Notes: generated from the sequence alone by a model not told the origin. Shown: positions 1 through 10,611, numbered from the stretch's first letter. The stretch is 64,000 nt of DNA from Desulfofundulus kuznetsovii DSM 6115 (GCF_000214705.1 NC_015573.1:2239001-2303000), one strand, 5' to 3'. A program made the numbers and translations.

Positions 1-2417
<2,417 letters not shown>

Positions 2418-2436
2418 TGAGCCATGGCCACCTCAC

Positions 2437-2793
2437 TTATTGGCTGTTCTTTTCAATCATGATTAACTTCCCGGTTTTCGGGTCCTGATAGACCGTACCC
2501 ATCTCCTGGAAACCAAAGCCGCCCCCCTGTTCTATTTGGGGCATCTGCTTAAGCTCCTTACCCCGTTCCACATTAATCACCCGCTGAATGCTTTGCATCA
2601 GGCGCTGTTTTTCCTCGGGCTTTACTTTGGCAAAGATAATGTTCTGCAGGTTCCAGGAAAGAACCAGGGCGACCATCAAACCGCAGCAAAAAACCAGCAT
2701 CACATCAATCAGATTGGCCAGACCGCCCAGGGGATCAACTTCTTCTGCGGATAACCGCTCCCGCCTCTGTCTCCTGAACAGCACGGCTTTCAC
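2437..2793 (-). CDS. DUF2149 protein, ExbD/TolR-like
   Basis: A 118-residue protein whose GTG start follows a G-rich ribosome site and lies 59 bp inside the end of the upstream ExbB-like gene. A longer frame to 2922 exists, but its extension is Trp/Cys-rich shadow sequence. A short basic N-terminus is followed by one membrane helix containing LIDVMLVF, with Asp-30 in the helix. This matches the functional Asp of ExbD/TolR stators (FIDVMLVL). The rest is a soluble tail. The match to ExbD is seen in the sequence; the DUF2149 name is from family recall. It probably forms the proton-conducting complex with the neighbouring ExbB-like protein. Confidence 0.75.
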   Translation of the reverse strand: MKAVLFRRQRRERLSAEEVDPLGGLANLIDVMLVFCCGLMVALVLSWNLQNIIFAKVKPEEKQRLMQSIQRVINVERGKELKQMPQIEQGGGFGFQEMGTVYQDPKTGKLIMIEKNSQ

Positions 2794-3424
2794 CCCCCAC
2801 CACCAGTTCCAGCAGCAACTCCAGATACCGTAAATCCTGCTCGTACCAGCGGCGCCGCACCCTGGAAATGAGAGCACCCACCGCTCCGGCAGCCACACCC
2901 ACCACCGTAGTATCAAAAGCAATGATCACTGCTTCGGACAATCCCCGCACATCACCCTGCCCCAGAGCAGCCAGCCCGGGACCAAGGGGGATAAGAGTGC
3001 CCATCAACCCGAAAACCGGGCTGAGTTTGGCCAGTAAATCCGTTTTGTCCAGTGTTTGTTTAAACCGGAATTCTTCACGGTCCAGTATGTCCTGAGCCAC
3101 CAGCCTCCTGACCTCAGGGGACAGTCCGGGTTTTGCCAAAAGATCCGATACCAGTTTTTTTTGGCGCGGATTTAAAGCACTGCTATCAAGCACCTGCTGC
3201 AGGTTGCGCATCTGCCAGAGGGAAACCCCTCCCACGTCATGAATTACTTCCAGCAGGTTGACTGGCTGAATAACTTTTCTTCTCCTCATTTCAGCCACAA
3301 AACTACCCAGTTCCATGAAGGCAAAAACGAGAAAGAAGAGCAGACCCACAATATCGGGAATTAGCAGGCTCTGGGATGCAGCATGTAAAATTTTGGTTAA
3401 ATATTCGGAACCAGGAATGGTCAT
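2735..3424 (-). CDS. MotA/TolQ/ExbB-like proton channel protein
   Basis: A 229-residue membrane protein of the MotA/TolQ/ExbB family. It has a first membrane helix at about residues 20-45, a long cytoplasmic region, then two helices (SPVFGLMGTLIPLGPGL and [19 protein letters not shown]) that carry the small residues and Thr pairs typical of the ExbB/TolQ pore. ATG at 3424 overlaps the stop of the preceding DUF2162 gene (TGATG), so the two are translationally coupled. With the ExbD-like DUF2149 protein encoded next, it would make an ion-motive-force-driven motor. A monoderm Firmicute has no TonB-type outer-membrane receptor, so the likely partner is the CobN-like protein of the same operon. 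Confidence 0.85.
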   Translation of the reverse strand: MTIPGSEYLTKILHAASQSLLIPDIVGLLFFLVFAFMELGSFVAEMRRRKVIQPVNLLEVIHDVGGVSLWQMRNLQQVLDSSALNPRQKKLVSDLLAKPGLSPEVRRLVAQDILDREEFRFKQTLDKTDLLAKLSPVFGLMGTLIPLGPGLAALGQGDVRGLSEAVIIAFDTTVVGVAAGAVGALISRVRRRWYEQDLRYLELLLELVVGGESRAVQETEAGAVIRRRS

Positions 3425-4251
3425 CAATCATCACGTTCCTTTAAGAAATTCATCTGATAGCGTAAATAACCCGCCAGGCTTAAGACCACCAACCCCGCTA
3501 ATACCGCCGCCAGCCAGCGGGGCGAATCAATGTTCACGGGAGTTAGGGGCATGGTCATGGCCTGGACAAAGTTGGGAATAAAAAGAGCAAAGATAAGCGT
3601 CATCAATCCGGTAAACAACAACAACGGATTAAAAATAGCTACAGGCTTATACCCGGTCAAACGGATCGCTCTTCTCATGGCAAGGCTGGTCACAATAACC
3701 AGGATAAAAAACAGCACCGCAACAAACAGTCCCAGGCGAGAAAGCCCTGTACCCACCATGGAACTGGCTACAATGACTGAAAAGGCCAGGGCAACCAGGC
3801 ATAAAGGACAGGGTAAAAAACCCAGGGCATACTTAAACCGCTCCAGAGCAGGAGAAATAACAGCCCCTGGCGCCGGCTGTCCTGCAAGGAAATGACAGGA
3901 GCTGTTAGAGGCAACCGCCTTACCGGCAAATTCCCCATCTCCCCCGGAACGAAAACTTGCTTCACGCAAGCAACCCGGGGAAGAACTCCCTGCCCCCTTT
4001 TCCTCCTGCAGCCCCAGGTAAATCAGAAATATGGCTGCCAGCAAGGCTCCTGCAAAGGTGTAACGATCCAGAAAGGAAATCAGGGTTTGTTGATGTGTAC
4101 CAAAGAATACAACCAGCCCGTAAAGGATACTCCCGAACAAAAAAGATGTCAGCACCAGCCCCCACCGGCTCAGCCACGATGCACCCAGGATCAATCCTGT
4201 TTTAATACTGAGAACAAGAGTAGCCAGCAGAAGTCCACCATAAATTGACAT
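3424..4251 (-). CDS. DUF2162 family polytopic membrane protein, putative transporter
   Basis: A 275-residue protein with about six or seven hydrophobic segments, including an internal GFLPCPLCLVAL motif that resembles the paired-Cys/Pro helices of DsbD- and LysE-like carriers. A soluble, low-complexity Ser/Gly/Cys loop sits at about residues 85-125. ATG at 4251 follows AAGGGG; the in-frame ATG at 4293 lies inside the terminator hairpin and is unlikely. It is the first gene after two cobalamin riboswitches, so its expression should fall when cobalamin is plentiful. Assignment to DUF2162, a family I associate with CobN/ExbB/DUF2149 clusters in methanogens, is from recall. The substrate is not known; cobalt or a corrinoid is inferred. 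Confidence 0.7.
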   Translation of the reverse strand: MSIYGGLLLATLVLSIKTGLILGASWLSRWGLVLTSFLFGSILYGLVVFFGTHQQTLISFLDRYTFAGALLAAIFLIYLGLQEEKGAGSSSPGCLREASFRSGGDGEFAGKAVASNSSCHFLAGQPAPGAVISPALERFKYALGFLPCPLCLVALAFSVIVASSMVGTGLSRLGLFVAVLFFILVIVTSLAMRRAIRLTGYKPVAIFNPLLLFTGLMTLIFALFIPNFVQAMTMPLTPVNIDSPRWLAAVLAGLVVLSLAGYLRYQMNFLKERDD

Positions 4252-4276
4252 ACAGACCCCTTCCCATCTCGCCTTT

Positions 4277-4311
4277 AATAAAAAATCCCCCATCTACCCA
4301 GATGGAGGATT
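4277..4311 (-). terminator. Intrinsic terminator of the proximal B12 riboswitch
   Basis: On the minus strand, AATCCTCCATC pairs fully (one T-G pair) with GATGGGGGATT across a 6-nt loop and is followed by TTTTTTATT. It lies between the proximal riboswitch and the first coding gene, so it is the probable expression platform that stops transcription when cobalamin is bound. Confidence 0.85.
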
Positions 4312-4381
4312 AGTCCTGGCACCACAATCATGCCACGACAAATTAAACCACCCCCCGTCCGCGCAGGTTGGTCCGGTCGTT

Positions 4382-4641
4382 CCGGTAACGGGCAGGTCTC
4401 CTGGCTCGGGTTCACCGGAGCTCCACGTCTTCCCATCCAGCACTCACCGATGAACCGTAACATCCAATGGCACGCTTGACAAATAGTGAAAATATAGCTT
4501 AAGGTTTTACCAATATTACCGGTGAGTGCTGGACAGTGACTTGCTGTGGAGTCCCTCCCCCTCACAGTGGCGGGACCGCGCCGGATTTGCACCGGCTTCC
4601 CTTTTCACTTTCACCCCTCGGGGTGAAAGCACCCGTTCCGG
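4382..4641 (-). promoter_or_regulatory. Cobalamin riboswitch, proximal copy
   Basis: The minus strand has the conserved core: AAGCCGGTGCAAATCCGG, then GCGGTCCCGCCACTG (B12 box), a second CACTGT, GGGAAGAC, and GAGCCAGGAGACCTGCC. Flanking CCGGaACGGG and CCCGTtaCCGG close the P1 stem. The variable arm between CACTGT and GGGAAG is unusually long and is formed by an inverted repeat (4437-4532). It controls the DUF2162-ExbB-DUF2149-cobN operon. Confidence 0.95.
4437..4532. repeat. Inverted-repeat arm CCAGCACTCACCG, copy A
   Basis: The sequence is bounded by CCAGCACTCACCG at 4437 and its complement CGGTGAGTGCTGG at 4520, with about 70 bp of AT-rich loop. It forms the variable arm of the proximal riboswitch. 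Near-identical ends occur at 4892-4977 and 53573-53666. Confidence 0.8.
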
Positions 4642-4710
4642 TATGAAGTTGTCCTCAGGCAGCAGGATATTAAATCATTTGTCGCTATTTAATTGAAAGG
4701 ATGCAACACC

Positions 4711-4746
4711 CTAAAACAAATAACCCCGGCCTGTCAGAGACCGGGG
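4711..4746 (-). terminator. Intrinsic terminator of the distal B12 riboswitch
   Basis: On the minus strand, CCCCGG TCTCTGACAGG CCGGGG is followed by TTATTTGTTTT. It lies directly downstream of the distal riboswitch and upstream of the proximal one, so each aptamer appears to have its own terminator. Confidence 0.75.
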
Positions 4747-4835
4747 CTTGTTTACACTGGCTGTAGCCCACCGTAAAAAATGGTAAGACTACCACCGGCA
4801 CAAGCCCCTGTTCCCTGGGAGGCTTTCCGTGCCGC

Positions 4836-5087
4836 GTGCCCGGGCAGGTCTCCTGACTCATGGGTCATCGCCTGCTTTCCGCCTTCCCGGCCCAGTACTC
4901 ACCAGTGACATTGGTTAAACTACCATGCTGTTACATCATTCACTGTTGAACGGAGTACCCTTATCCGTGAGTGCTGGACCAGTGGCCCTGTGGAAAGCTG
5001 CTACCCATTCACAGTGGCCCCACCGTCCAGGATTTTCACCTGGTTCCCTTTTACCCCTGCCTGATTGGCAGGGGAACCCGGACACGG
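4836..5087 (-). promoter_or_regulatory. Cobalamin riboswitch, distal copy
   Basis: The minus strand has GGGAACCAGGTGAAAATCCTGG, GGGGCCACTGTGA (B12 box), GGCCACTGG, CCGGGAAGGCGG and GAGTCAGGAGACCTGCC. GTGTCCGGG and CCCGGGCAC close P1. It is a full second aptamer 5' of the other and shares its long variable arm type. It is followed by its own terminator. Confidence 0.95.
4892..4977. repeat. Inverted-repeat arm CCAGtACTCACC, copy B
   Basis: CCAGTACTCACC at 4892 is the imperfect complement of CCGTGAGTGCTGG, which ends at 4977. The loop differs in sequence from copy A. It occupies the same position in the distal riboswitch as copy A in the proximal one. Confidence 0.75.
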
Positions 5088-5114
5088 CTATGCAGTTAAA
5101 TCCCTTTACATGAA

Positions 5115-5143
5115 ACAGTAACACATTTCTGATAAGTTGTCCA
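5115..5143 (-). promoter_or_regulatory. Sigma-A-type promoter for the riboswitch operon
   Basis: On the minus strand, TGGACA and TACTGT are spaced 17 bp apart, about 30 nt upstream of the distal riboswitch. It diverges from the biotin operon promoter. The match is moderate. Confidence 0.5.
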
Positions 5144-5150
5144 TAGTAAA

Positions 5151-5179
5151 TTGACAATAGAGGACCATTTTTCGCTATA
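5151..5179 (+). promoter_or_regulatory. Possible sigma-A promoter for bioFW
   Basis: TTGACA at 5151 is followed after 17 bp by GCTATA. The -35 is perfect and the -10 is weak. The BirA box lies about 35 bp downstream. Confidence 0.45.
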
Positions 5180-5213
5180 GGGTACAGTAGGGCGTAGCAG
5201 CGCGGTTTAAAAA

Positions 5214-5243
5214 TGTTAACCTATGCAGGAATAATGGTTAACA
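5214..5243 (+). promoter_or_regulatory. BirA (biotin repressor) operator
   Basis: TGTTAACC and its perfect complement GGTTAACA are spaced 14 bp apart. This is the classical BirA box architecture of Firmicutes. It lies 55 bp upstream of bioF, so biotinyl-AMP-bound BirA should repress bioF-bioW. Confidence 0.9.
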
Positions 5244-5298
5244 GTGGAGAATAACTTTTAATCCGCACATTGCTTAAAGTGTCGGGGAGGGAATAAAA

Positions 5299-6468
5299 TT
5301 GATTGATTTCTTAAGCGAAGAATTGCGTTTAATGAAAGAACATCATCTGTATCGTTCATTATACCTTATAGACGGTCCTTCTGAACCCAAAACCATTATT
5401 AACGGCCGGGAAATGCTCTTGTTTTCTTCCAACAACTACCTCGGTCTGGCCTCCCATCCTCGAGTGAAGGCTGCAGCAATAGCCGCCGTAAAAAGATGGG
5501 GGACCGGCAGCGGGGGCTCCCGCCTCACCACCGGTAATTTTAATTTGCACCGGCAACTGGAAAAACGGATTGCCCGGTTCAAAGGAACCGAAGACGCGAT
5601 TATCTTTAACACCGGGTACATGGCCAACCTGGGGGTGATTTCGGCCCTCGTGGGCCGGGAGGACCTGGTGATCAGCGACCAACTGAACCATGCCAGCATC
5701 GTTGACGGCTGCCGGCTCAGCCGGGCCACGGTGAGAATATATCGCCATAACGATATGTTAGATTTAGCCCGCATTCTTTCGGATAGAACTTCCTTTCGCA
5801 GGTGCTTAATTGTCACCGATGGGGTCTTCAGCATGGATGGCGACATAGCCCCCCTACCCCAATTGTTTGAACTGGCTCAAGAGCATCAGGCCATCTTAAT
5901 GGTAGACGACGCCCATGCCACCGGAGTATTGGGAGACAGGGGAGCAGGTACGGTAGAATACTTTGGTCTGGAAAAGCGGGGTATTATTCAAATGGGTACC
6001 CTGAGCAAGGCCCTGGGCAGCGAGGGAGGTTACGTGGCCGGCACCAGCAACCTGATAGATTTCCTGCGGAATCGGGCCCGCAGTTTTATCTATTCTACCG
6101 CTCTTTCCCCGCCTGTAATTGCCTCTGCTATGGCCGCCCTTGAAGTGCTGGAAAACGAGCCGCATCTAAAGGAGCAACTCAAGGCCAATGTCCGGCTGTT
6201 TTATCAAGGGTTAAAAGACCTGGGTTTCGAGGTGCTCCCCACCCAATCAGCTATCATCCCCCTCATGGTGGGAGATAGCTGCAAAGCCCTGGCGTTATCC
6301 ACCGCCCTGGCTGAAATGGGTGTCTTCGTTCCGGCCATTCGACCGCCTACCGTACCGGAAGGCACCAGCCGTTTAAGAATTACCCTTATGGCAACCCATA
6401 CCCGGGATCACATCCAGTTCGCTTTAGATGCCTTCCAAAAGGCCGGAAAAAAACTGGGCTTACTTTAA
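5299..6468 (+). CDS. bioF: 8-amino-7-oxononanoate synthase
   Basis: A 389-residue PLP enzyme of the alpha-oxoamine synthase family that condenses pimeloyl-CoA and alanine in biotin synthesis. It shows FSSNNYLGLASHP near the N-terminus, GTGSGGSRLTTGN, DQLNHASIVDG, VDDAHATGVLG, and the PLP lysine in TLSKALGSEGG (Lys-237). The length is normal. The start is TTG at 5299 with GGGGAGGG 7 nt upstream. A family relative, glycine C-acetyltransferase (Kbl), is possible from sequence alone, but the BirA box and adjacent bioW make BioF the clear choice. Confidence 0.93.
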   Translation: MIDFLSEELRLMKEHHLYRSLYLIDGPSEPKTIINGREMLLFSSNNYLGLASHPRVKAAAIAAVKRWGTGSGGSRLTTGNFNLHRQLEKRIARFKGTEDAIIFNTGYMANLGVISALVGREDLVISDQLNHASIVDGCRLSRATVRIYRHNDMLDLARILSDRTSFRRCLIVTDGVFSMDGDIAPLPQLFELAQEHQAILMVDDAHATGVLGDRGAGTVEYFGLEKRGIIQMGTLSKALGSEGGYVAGTSNLIDFLRNRARSFIYSTALSPPVIASAMAALEVLENEPHLKEQLKANVRLFYQGLKDLGFEVLPTQSAIIPLMVGDSCKALALSTALAEMGVFVPAIRPPTVPEGTSRLRITLMATHTRDHIQFALDAFQKAGKKLGLL

Positions 6469-6497
6469 GGAGGAGCAAATCGAAAGGAGAGCATCCC

Positions 6498-7277
6498 TTG
6501 AAAAACGCGGTTTATAGCGTGCGCATGAGGGCAGCGGAGGGAGCAGCCCATGAAAAGGGCGGGCGTCATATCTCGGGGGCGGAGAAAATCGTTCCTTTCG
6601 ACCAGTTGGCCCAAACCATACAGGAGATGCTCCACCGGGCCATGAACCACCCCCTGGGGGAACCCGATTTTATAAACATTAAAGTGGAACGCCTCGAACC
6701 CGGGCAAATAAGATACATCGCCGCCCTGCCCTTGCAAACGGTAAAAATCAAAAATCATGAACAGGCCCTGTTATGTGCCCGGCAATTGCTTACTGCCTGC
6801 GGGATACAGCCGACAGCTATTGAAAGGGCCCTGGAGCTGCTGGCCCGGGGACCTGCACCCGGCGGTCAAAACATGCGGGGAGCAGTCATAATGGATGCGG
6901 CAAGCGGCAGACGACTGGAACCCGACCCCTGGCGGGGAGTACGCGTTTCCCGGATGGATTACACACCCCGGGCCGCAGCGGAATTATCGCGCCTGCTGGA
7001 ACCACTGGGGCTGGATCACTTCAGGGTCAGGGAAGCCCTGGCTCTGGCCACCAAGGTAATCTACGCCGGGACGCTAGCGGAAATATGCTGTTCCGACGAC
7101 CCCCATTACACTACCGGATATGTTTCCTCCCAACGTTTTGGTTACGTGCGCATACCCCATTTGAAACATGCCTCTTTTAAAGGAGGACGGGTATTCTTTG
7201 TTCGTGCGCGAGAAATAAATCTCGAAAGATATATAAGCCGGTTGCAGGAAGAACCGGTGTTAATTGTTCAAAATTAA
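6498..7277 (+). CDS. bioW: 6-carboxyhexanoate-CoA ligase (pimeloyl-CoA synthetase)
   Basis: A 259-residue protein that activates pimelate to pimeloyl-CoA, the substrate of BioF encoded 29 bp upstream. It carries the BioW pattern: SVRMRAAEG at the start, HISGAE, EMLHRAMNHPLGEPDFINIKVE, and RGAVIMDAASGRRLEPD in the middle. The start is TTG at 6498 behind AAAGGAGA. The pair makes only the first part of biotin; bioA/K, bioD and bioB are not in the window. Confidence 0.93.
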   Translation: MKNAVYSVRMRAAEGAAHEKGGRHISGAEKIVPFDQLAQTIQEMLHRAMNHPLGEPDFINIKVERLEPGQIRYIAALPLQTVKIKNHEQALLCARQLLTACGIQPTAIERALELLARGPAPGGQNMRGAVIMDAASGRRLEPDPWRGVRVSRMDYTPRAAAELSRLLEPLGLDHFRVREALALATKVIYAGTLAEICCSDDPHYTTGYVSSQRFGYVRIPHLKHASFKGGRVFFVRAREINLERYISRLQEEPVLIVQN

Positions 7278-7279
7278 AA

Positions 7280-7711
7280 TTATTTGTCCACAGTTAAATT
7301 GCTGCCCACCCAGATAACCGGCACGTCAAGCTCTTTGGCAACCGTCTGAATTTCAGGATCACCGGTGAGCACCGGCGCTTTAAGTTCCCGGGCCAGTTCC
7401 AGGACGAAAGAGTCGGCGTAAGAAAGGCCTCCTCTGGCTTTAATGCGGGCTGCTTCTTTTACCCTCGGCCAGGGAACTTCCACAATGTTGATTGATTCTT
7501 CCAGTAAGATGTTCCGTAATACTTCTTCTGCCACCCGTTCACCTTTTTTGCGTAAAAGAATATAGTACAGTTCCCCAAGGTTAATCACGCTAAAATAAAC
7601 TGTTGTCTGCTCATCCGAAATAGCTGCGGCTACCGTATCCGCCCCTTCTTCATCCTCAATGAGAGCCAGTATGGCATATGTGTCCAGAACAACTGTCTTT
7701 CCGTCTACCAT
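7280..7711 (-). CDS. PIN-domain toxin (VapC-like RNase)
   Basis: A 143-residue PIN domain with the spaced acidic residues expected of the metal-dependent RNase fold: VLDTYAILALIEDEEGAD at the start, an internal Glu in NLGELYYILL, YADSFVLELA, and a C-terminal TGDPEIQ. It overlaps the last bases of the AbrB-type antitoxin gene upstream, the usual order for a VapBC-type module. Its target RNA is not known. Confidence 0.88.
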   Translation of the reverse strand: MVDGKTVVLDTYAILALIEDEEGADTVAAAISDEQTTVYFSVINLGELYYILLRKKGERVAEEVLRNILLEESINIVEVPWPRVKEAARIKARGGLSYADSFVLELARELKAPVLTGDPEIQTVAKELDVPVIWVGSNLTVDK

Positions 7712-7956
7712 TCTTCCCGCTCCCTGTCCAGCCGGCGCTCCCGGAGGAGAATGTCCGTCAATTTTTCCTGCCCTTTAGTCCTGTATTTACCCCGCAGGGC
7801 AAGGAGGGGGTTACGGGGAATGGGCCGGAGCAGTATAGCTCCCTCCACTTCTTCAACGGCCAGCTTATCTCCTTTTTTTAAACCATAACGATTGCGTAAA
7901 GCAACGGGGAGCACTATCTGACCTTTTTCCGAAAGGGTTACTTTTATCACAATCAT
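7705..7956 (-). CDS. AbrB/SpoVT-type antitoxin
   Basis: An 83-residue protein. Its N-terminal swapped-hairpin motif VTLSEKGQIVLPVALRNRYGLKKGDKL is typical of AbrB/MazE DNA-binding antitoxins, and the C-terminal half is charged and would wrap the toxin. ATG at 7956 is chosen over an upstream one because AGGAGG lies just before it. It should autorepress the module together with the PIN toxin. Confidence 0.88.
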   Translation of the reverse strand: MIVIKVTLSEKGQIVLPVALRNRYGLKKGDKLAVEEVEGAILLRPIPRNPLLALRGKYRTKGQEKLTDILLRERRLDREREEW

Positions 7957-8075
7957 CTTACCTCCTGAATACATCTTACCCAACATTATTATACGACCAC
8001 CAGATCGCCCTGTAAAGCTTTTAGCTGCATACACCTCACAACTTCCAGCCTCGCCTGTACTGGTGAGTGAACCTG

Positions 8076-8084
8076 TGGTATACT
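8076..8084 (+). promoter_or_regulatory. Extended -10 promoter for lytS
   Basis: TGG directly precedes TATACT at 8079-8084, giving an extended -10 element 45 bp before the lytS start. There is no good -35. Confidence 0.4.
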
Positions 8085-8129
8085 AATTGTCGGACAGGTC
8101 GATTAAACAGTTAGAAAGGGTGACCTACC

Positions 8130-9857
8130 GTGACCTGGTCTTTGGCCCTTACCCTGGCGTACAGATTGAGCATGGTGGCCACAGCGGCCTTTATTCTTTC
8201 CCGCATGCCCGCCCTGGGGCGTATTTTATCCCGGCAGCTCACCCCCCGGGACAAGCTGCTGTTGACTCTGGCCCTGGGTGGCATGGGCATTGTGGGTACT
8301 TACGCCGCCGTGCCCATCCACGGCGCCCTGGCCAACTCCCGGGTGGTGGGGGTAATGGTGGCCGGTTTGCTGGGCGGGCCCCTGGTGGGGGCCGGGGCGG
8401 GCCTGATCGCCGGTATACACCGTTACCTGCTGGGTGGTTTCACCGCCTTCTCCTGCGCCCTGGCCGCCGTGGCCGAAGGCGCCCTGGGCGGGCTGGTGCA
8501 GCACTACTACCGCCGCGGCCCCATTCCCTGGCATGTAGCTTTACTGGCCGGGCTGGCGGGAGAAACATTGCAAATGGCCATTATCCTGGCCACTGCCCGT
8601 CCTTTCGGCGAAGCCTGGGCACTGGTGCAGATCATCGGCCCGCCTATGATTATAGTCAATTCCATTGGCGTGGCCATTTTTATGGTCATTGTCAAAACCG
8701 CTGCCGAGCAGCGGGAACGCATCGCCGCCTGCCAGGCACAGCAAGCGCTGCGCATAGCCACCCAAACCCTGCCTTTCTTACGGCACGGGTTGAACCGGGA
8801 GTCGGCTGAGCAGACGGCCCGGATTATTTATAATTCCGTCAAGCTGGCCGCCGTGGCCATCACCAATGGCCAGGAGATCCTGGCCCATGTGGGCCGGGGG
8901 GACGACCATCATCACCCCGGGACTCCCATATTGACCAGTGCCACTTTAAAGGCGCTGGCCACCGGGGAGGTCCAGGTTGCCCAGACCAGAGATGAAATCG
9001 GCTGCCAGGAAAAGAACTGCCGCCTGGCTTCGGCAGTGGTGGTGCCACTGAAAAGGCGGGAGGTAACCATAGGCACTTTAAAGCTTTATCATGACCGGGA
9101 AAACAGCATCACGCCGGTAGACCTGGAACTGGCCCGGGGGCTGGCCCACCTGTTTTCCACCCAGCTGGAACTGGCCGAAGTGGAATCCGAAGCCCGACTG
9201 CGTGCCCAGGCGGAACTGAAGGCGCTCCAGGCCCAGGTGCACCCCCACTTCCTGTTTAACGCTTTAAATACCATTGTCTCCCTGGTACGCACCAGGCCGG
9301 ACAAGGCCCGGGAACTGTTGATTAAACTTGCCAGCTTCTTCCGGTACAGTTTACGAAAGGATGATGCTCCCATTCCCCTGTCGGAAGAACTGGCCCATGT
9401 GGAGGCCTACCTGGCCATCGAGGGAACACGCTTCGGCAACAAGCTACAGGTAGTCCAGCTTGTAGATCCCGCAGCTTTAACCTGCCCCGTTCCCGCCTTT
9501 ACCCTGCAGCCGGTGGTAGAAAATGCCATCAAGCACGGCCTGCAACCCAAGAGGGAGGGCGGGAGGATAAAAATTACAGCTAAAGATCAGCCTGGAGAAG
9601 TGATAGTCACCATAGAAGATAATGGTGTGGGTATTTTCCCGGAAGAACTGGATAAAATCCTCCTTCCCGGCTACGGGCGCGGCCACGGGCTGGGATTATC
9701 CATTGTCAACGAACGTTTGAAGGGCCTGTACGGACCGGGGTATGCGCTGCAGGTAAACAGTGCACCCGGCCAGGGTACAAGAGTGGTCTTGCGCTTTCCT
9801 AAAGAAACCAGCTCCCAGGGGGTGAAGGAAGATGCCCTTTACAGCTGTTGTGGTTGA
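8130..9857 (+). CDS. lytS: LytS-family sensor histidine kinase
   Basis: A 575-residue membrane sensor. The N-terminus has about five or six membrane helices of the 5TMR-LYT type (to about residue 195). A GAF-like domain follows, then the kinase core with QVHPHFLFN (His-373 expected to be phosphorylated), the N-box ENAIKHG, IEDNGVG and GHGLGLSIV. It starts at GTG 8130 and ends 26 bp inside the response regulator gene. Related systems in other bacteria sense pyruvate or cell-wall state. The downstream CstA-family gene favours a nutrient signal. Confidence 0.9.
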   Translation: MTWSLALTLAYRLSMVATAAFILSRMPALGRILSRQLTPRDKLLLTLALGGMGIVGTYAAVPIHGALANSRVVGVMVAGLLGGPLVGAGAGLIAGIHRYLLGGFTAFSCALAAVAEGALGGLVQHYYRRGPIPWHVALLAGLAGETLQMAIILATARPFGEAWALVQIIGPPMIIVNSIGVAIFMVIVKTAAEQRERIAACQAQQALRIATQTLPFLRHGLNRESAEQTARIIYNSVKLAAVAITNGQEILAHVGRGDDHHHPGTPILTSATLKALATGEVQVAQTRDEIGCQEKNCRLASAVVVPLKRREVTIGTLKLYHDRENSITPVDLELARGLAHLFSTQLELAEVESEARLRAQAELKALQAQVHPHFLFNALNTIVSLVRTRPDKARELLIKLASFFRYSLRKDDAPIPLSEELAHVEAYLAIEGTRFGNKLQVVQLVDPAALTCPVPAFTLQPVVENAIKHGLQPKREGGRIKITAKDQPGEVIVTIEDNGVGIFPEELDKILLPGYGRGHGLGLSIVNERLKGLYGPGYALQVNSAPGQGTRVVLRFPKETSSQGVKEDALYSCCG

Positions 9858-10605
9858 CGACGAACCCCTGGCCAGGGACGAGCTAAAATACCTGTTGTCG
9901 GTCTACCCGGAATGCCGGGTGGTAGGTGAAGCCGAGGACGCACAGGAAGCCCTGAAACTGGTGGCCGAACTGCAGCCCGATGTGGTTTTTCTGGACATTC
10001 AGATGCGGGGGATGTCTGGATGTGAAGCGGCCCGGGAGATGCTTTCTTTCCCGCACCCGCCCCTGGTGGTCTTTGCTACGGCCTATAACGAGTATGCCGT
10101 CAGGGCCTTTGAGCTGGGAGCAGTGGATTACCTTTTGAAGCCCTTTGAAGACAAACGGCTGGCCAAGACCATCAATCGCATTGAAGAACTGCGCAGGCGC
10201 TCCGGCGACTGGGCGGAAGCTGTGGAACGGGTGGCCGGGCTGCTGCAAGCAAAAAGACACCGGATTAAGAAATTGCCTGTGGAAAAAAACGGGGAAATCA
10301 GGCTCCTGGATTACCAGGATATCATCTTCGGCCGGGCCAAAGACGGCAGCGTCCAGATCGTCACCGCCAGTGATACCTGCACCTACACCGGCAGCATGAC
10401 AGAACTGGAAGCACGGTTAAAAAGTGAAGGTTTCCTCCGGGTACACAAAAGTTTTCTGGTTAACCTGAACCAGGTTCAGGGGGTGCTGCCCTGGTTCAAA
10501 GGAACATACTGGCTGGTGATGGGTGACCCTAAAAAGACTCAAATCCCGGTCAGCAAGAGCCAGGTGAAGGAACTGAAATCAATACTGGGATTGGAAGCTT
10601 CGTAA
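9832..10605 (+). CDS. lytR: LytTR-family response regulator
   Basis: A 257-residue regulator with an N-terminal receiver (DDE at residues 9-11, phospho-acceptor Asp-55 in VFLDIQMRG, Lys in LLKPF) and a C-terminal LytTR DNA-binding domain (about residues 150-255, including FLRVHKSFLVNLNQV). The gene overlaps lytS and is followed by a terminator. The obvious candidate target is the cstA promoter immediately downstream. Confidence 0.92.
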   Translation: MPFTAVVVDDEPLARDELKYLLSVYPECRVVGEAEDAQEALKLVAELQPDVVFLDIQMRGMSGCEAAREMLSFPHPPLVVFATAYNEYAVRAFELGAVDYLLKPFEDKRLAKTINRIEELRRRSGDWAEAVERVAGLLQAKRHRIKKLPVEKNGEIRLLDYQDIIFGRAKDGSVQIVTASDTCTYTGSMTELEARLKSEGFLRVHKSFLVNLNQVQGVLPWFKGTYWLVMGDPKKTQIPVSKSQVKELKSILGLEAS

Positions 10606-10611
10606 AATGCT

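Noticed and set aside
8087-8809. Long plus-strand frame overlapping lytS
   Set aside because: Its Gly/Arg/Pro-rich sequence is a frame shadow of lytS, which has clear motifs.
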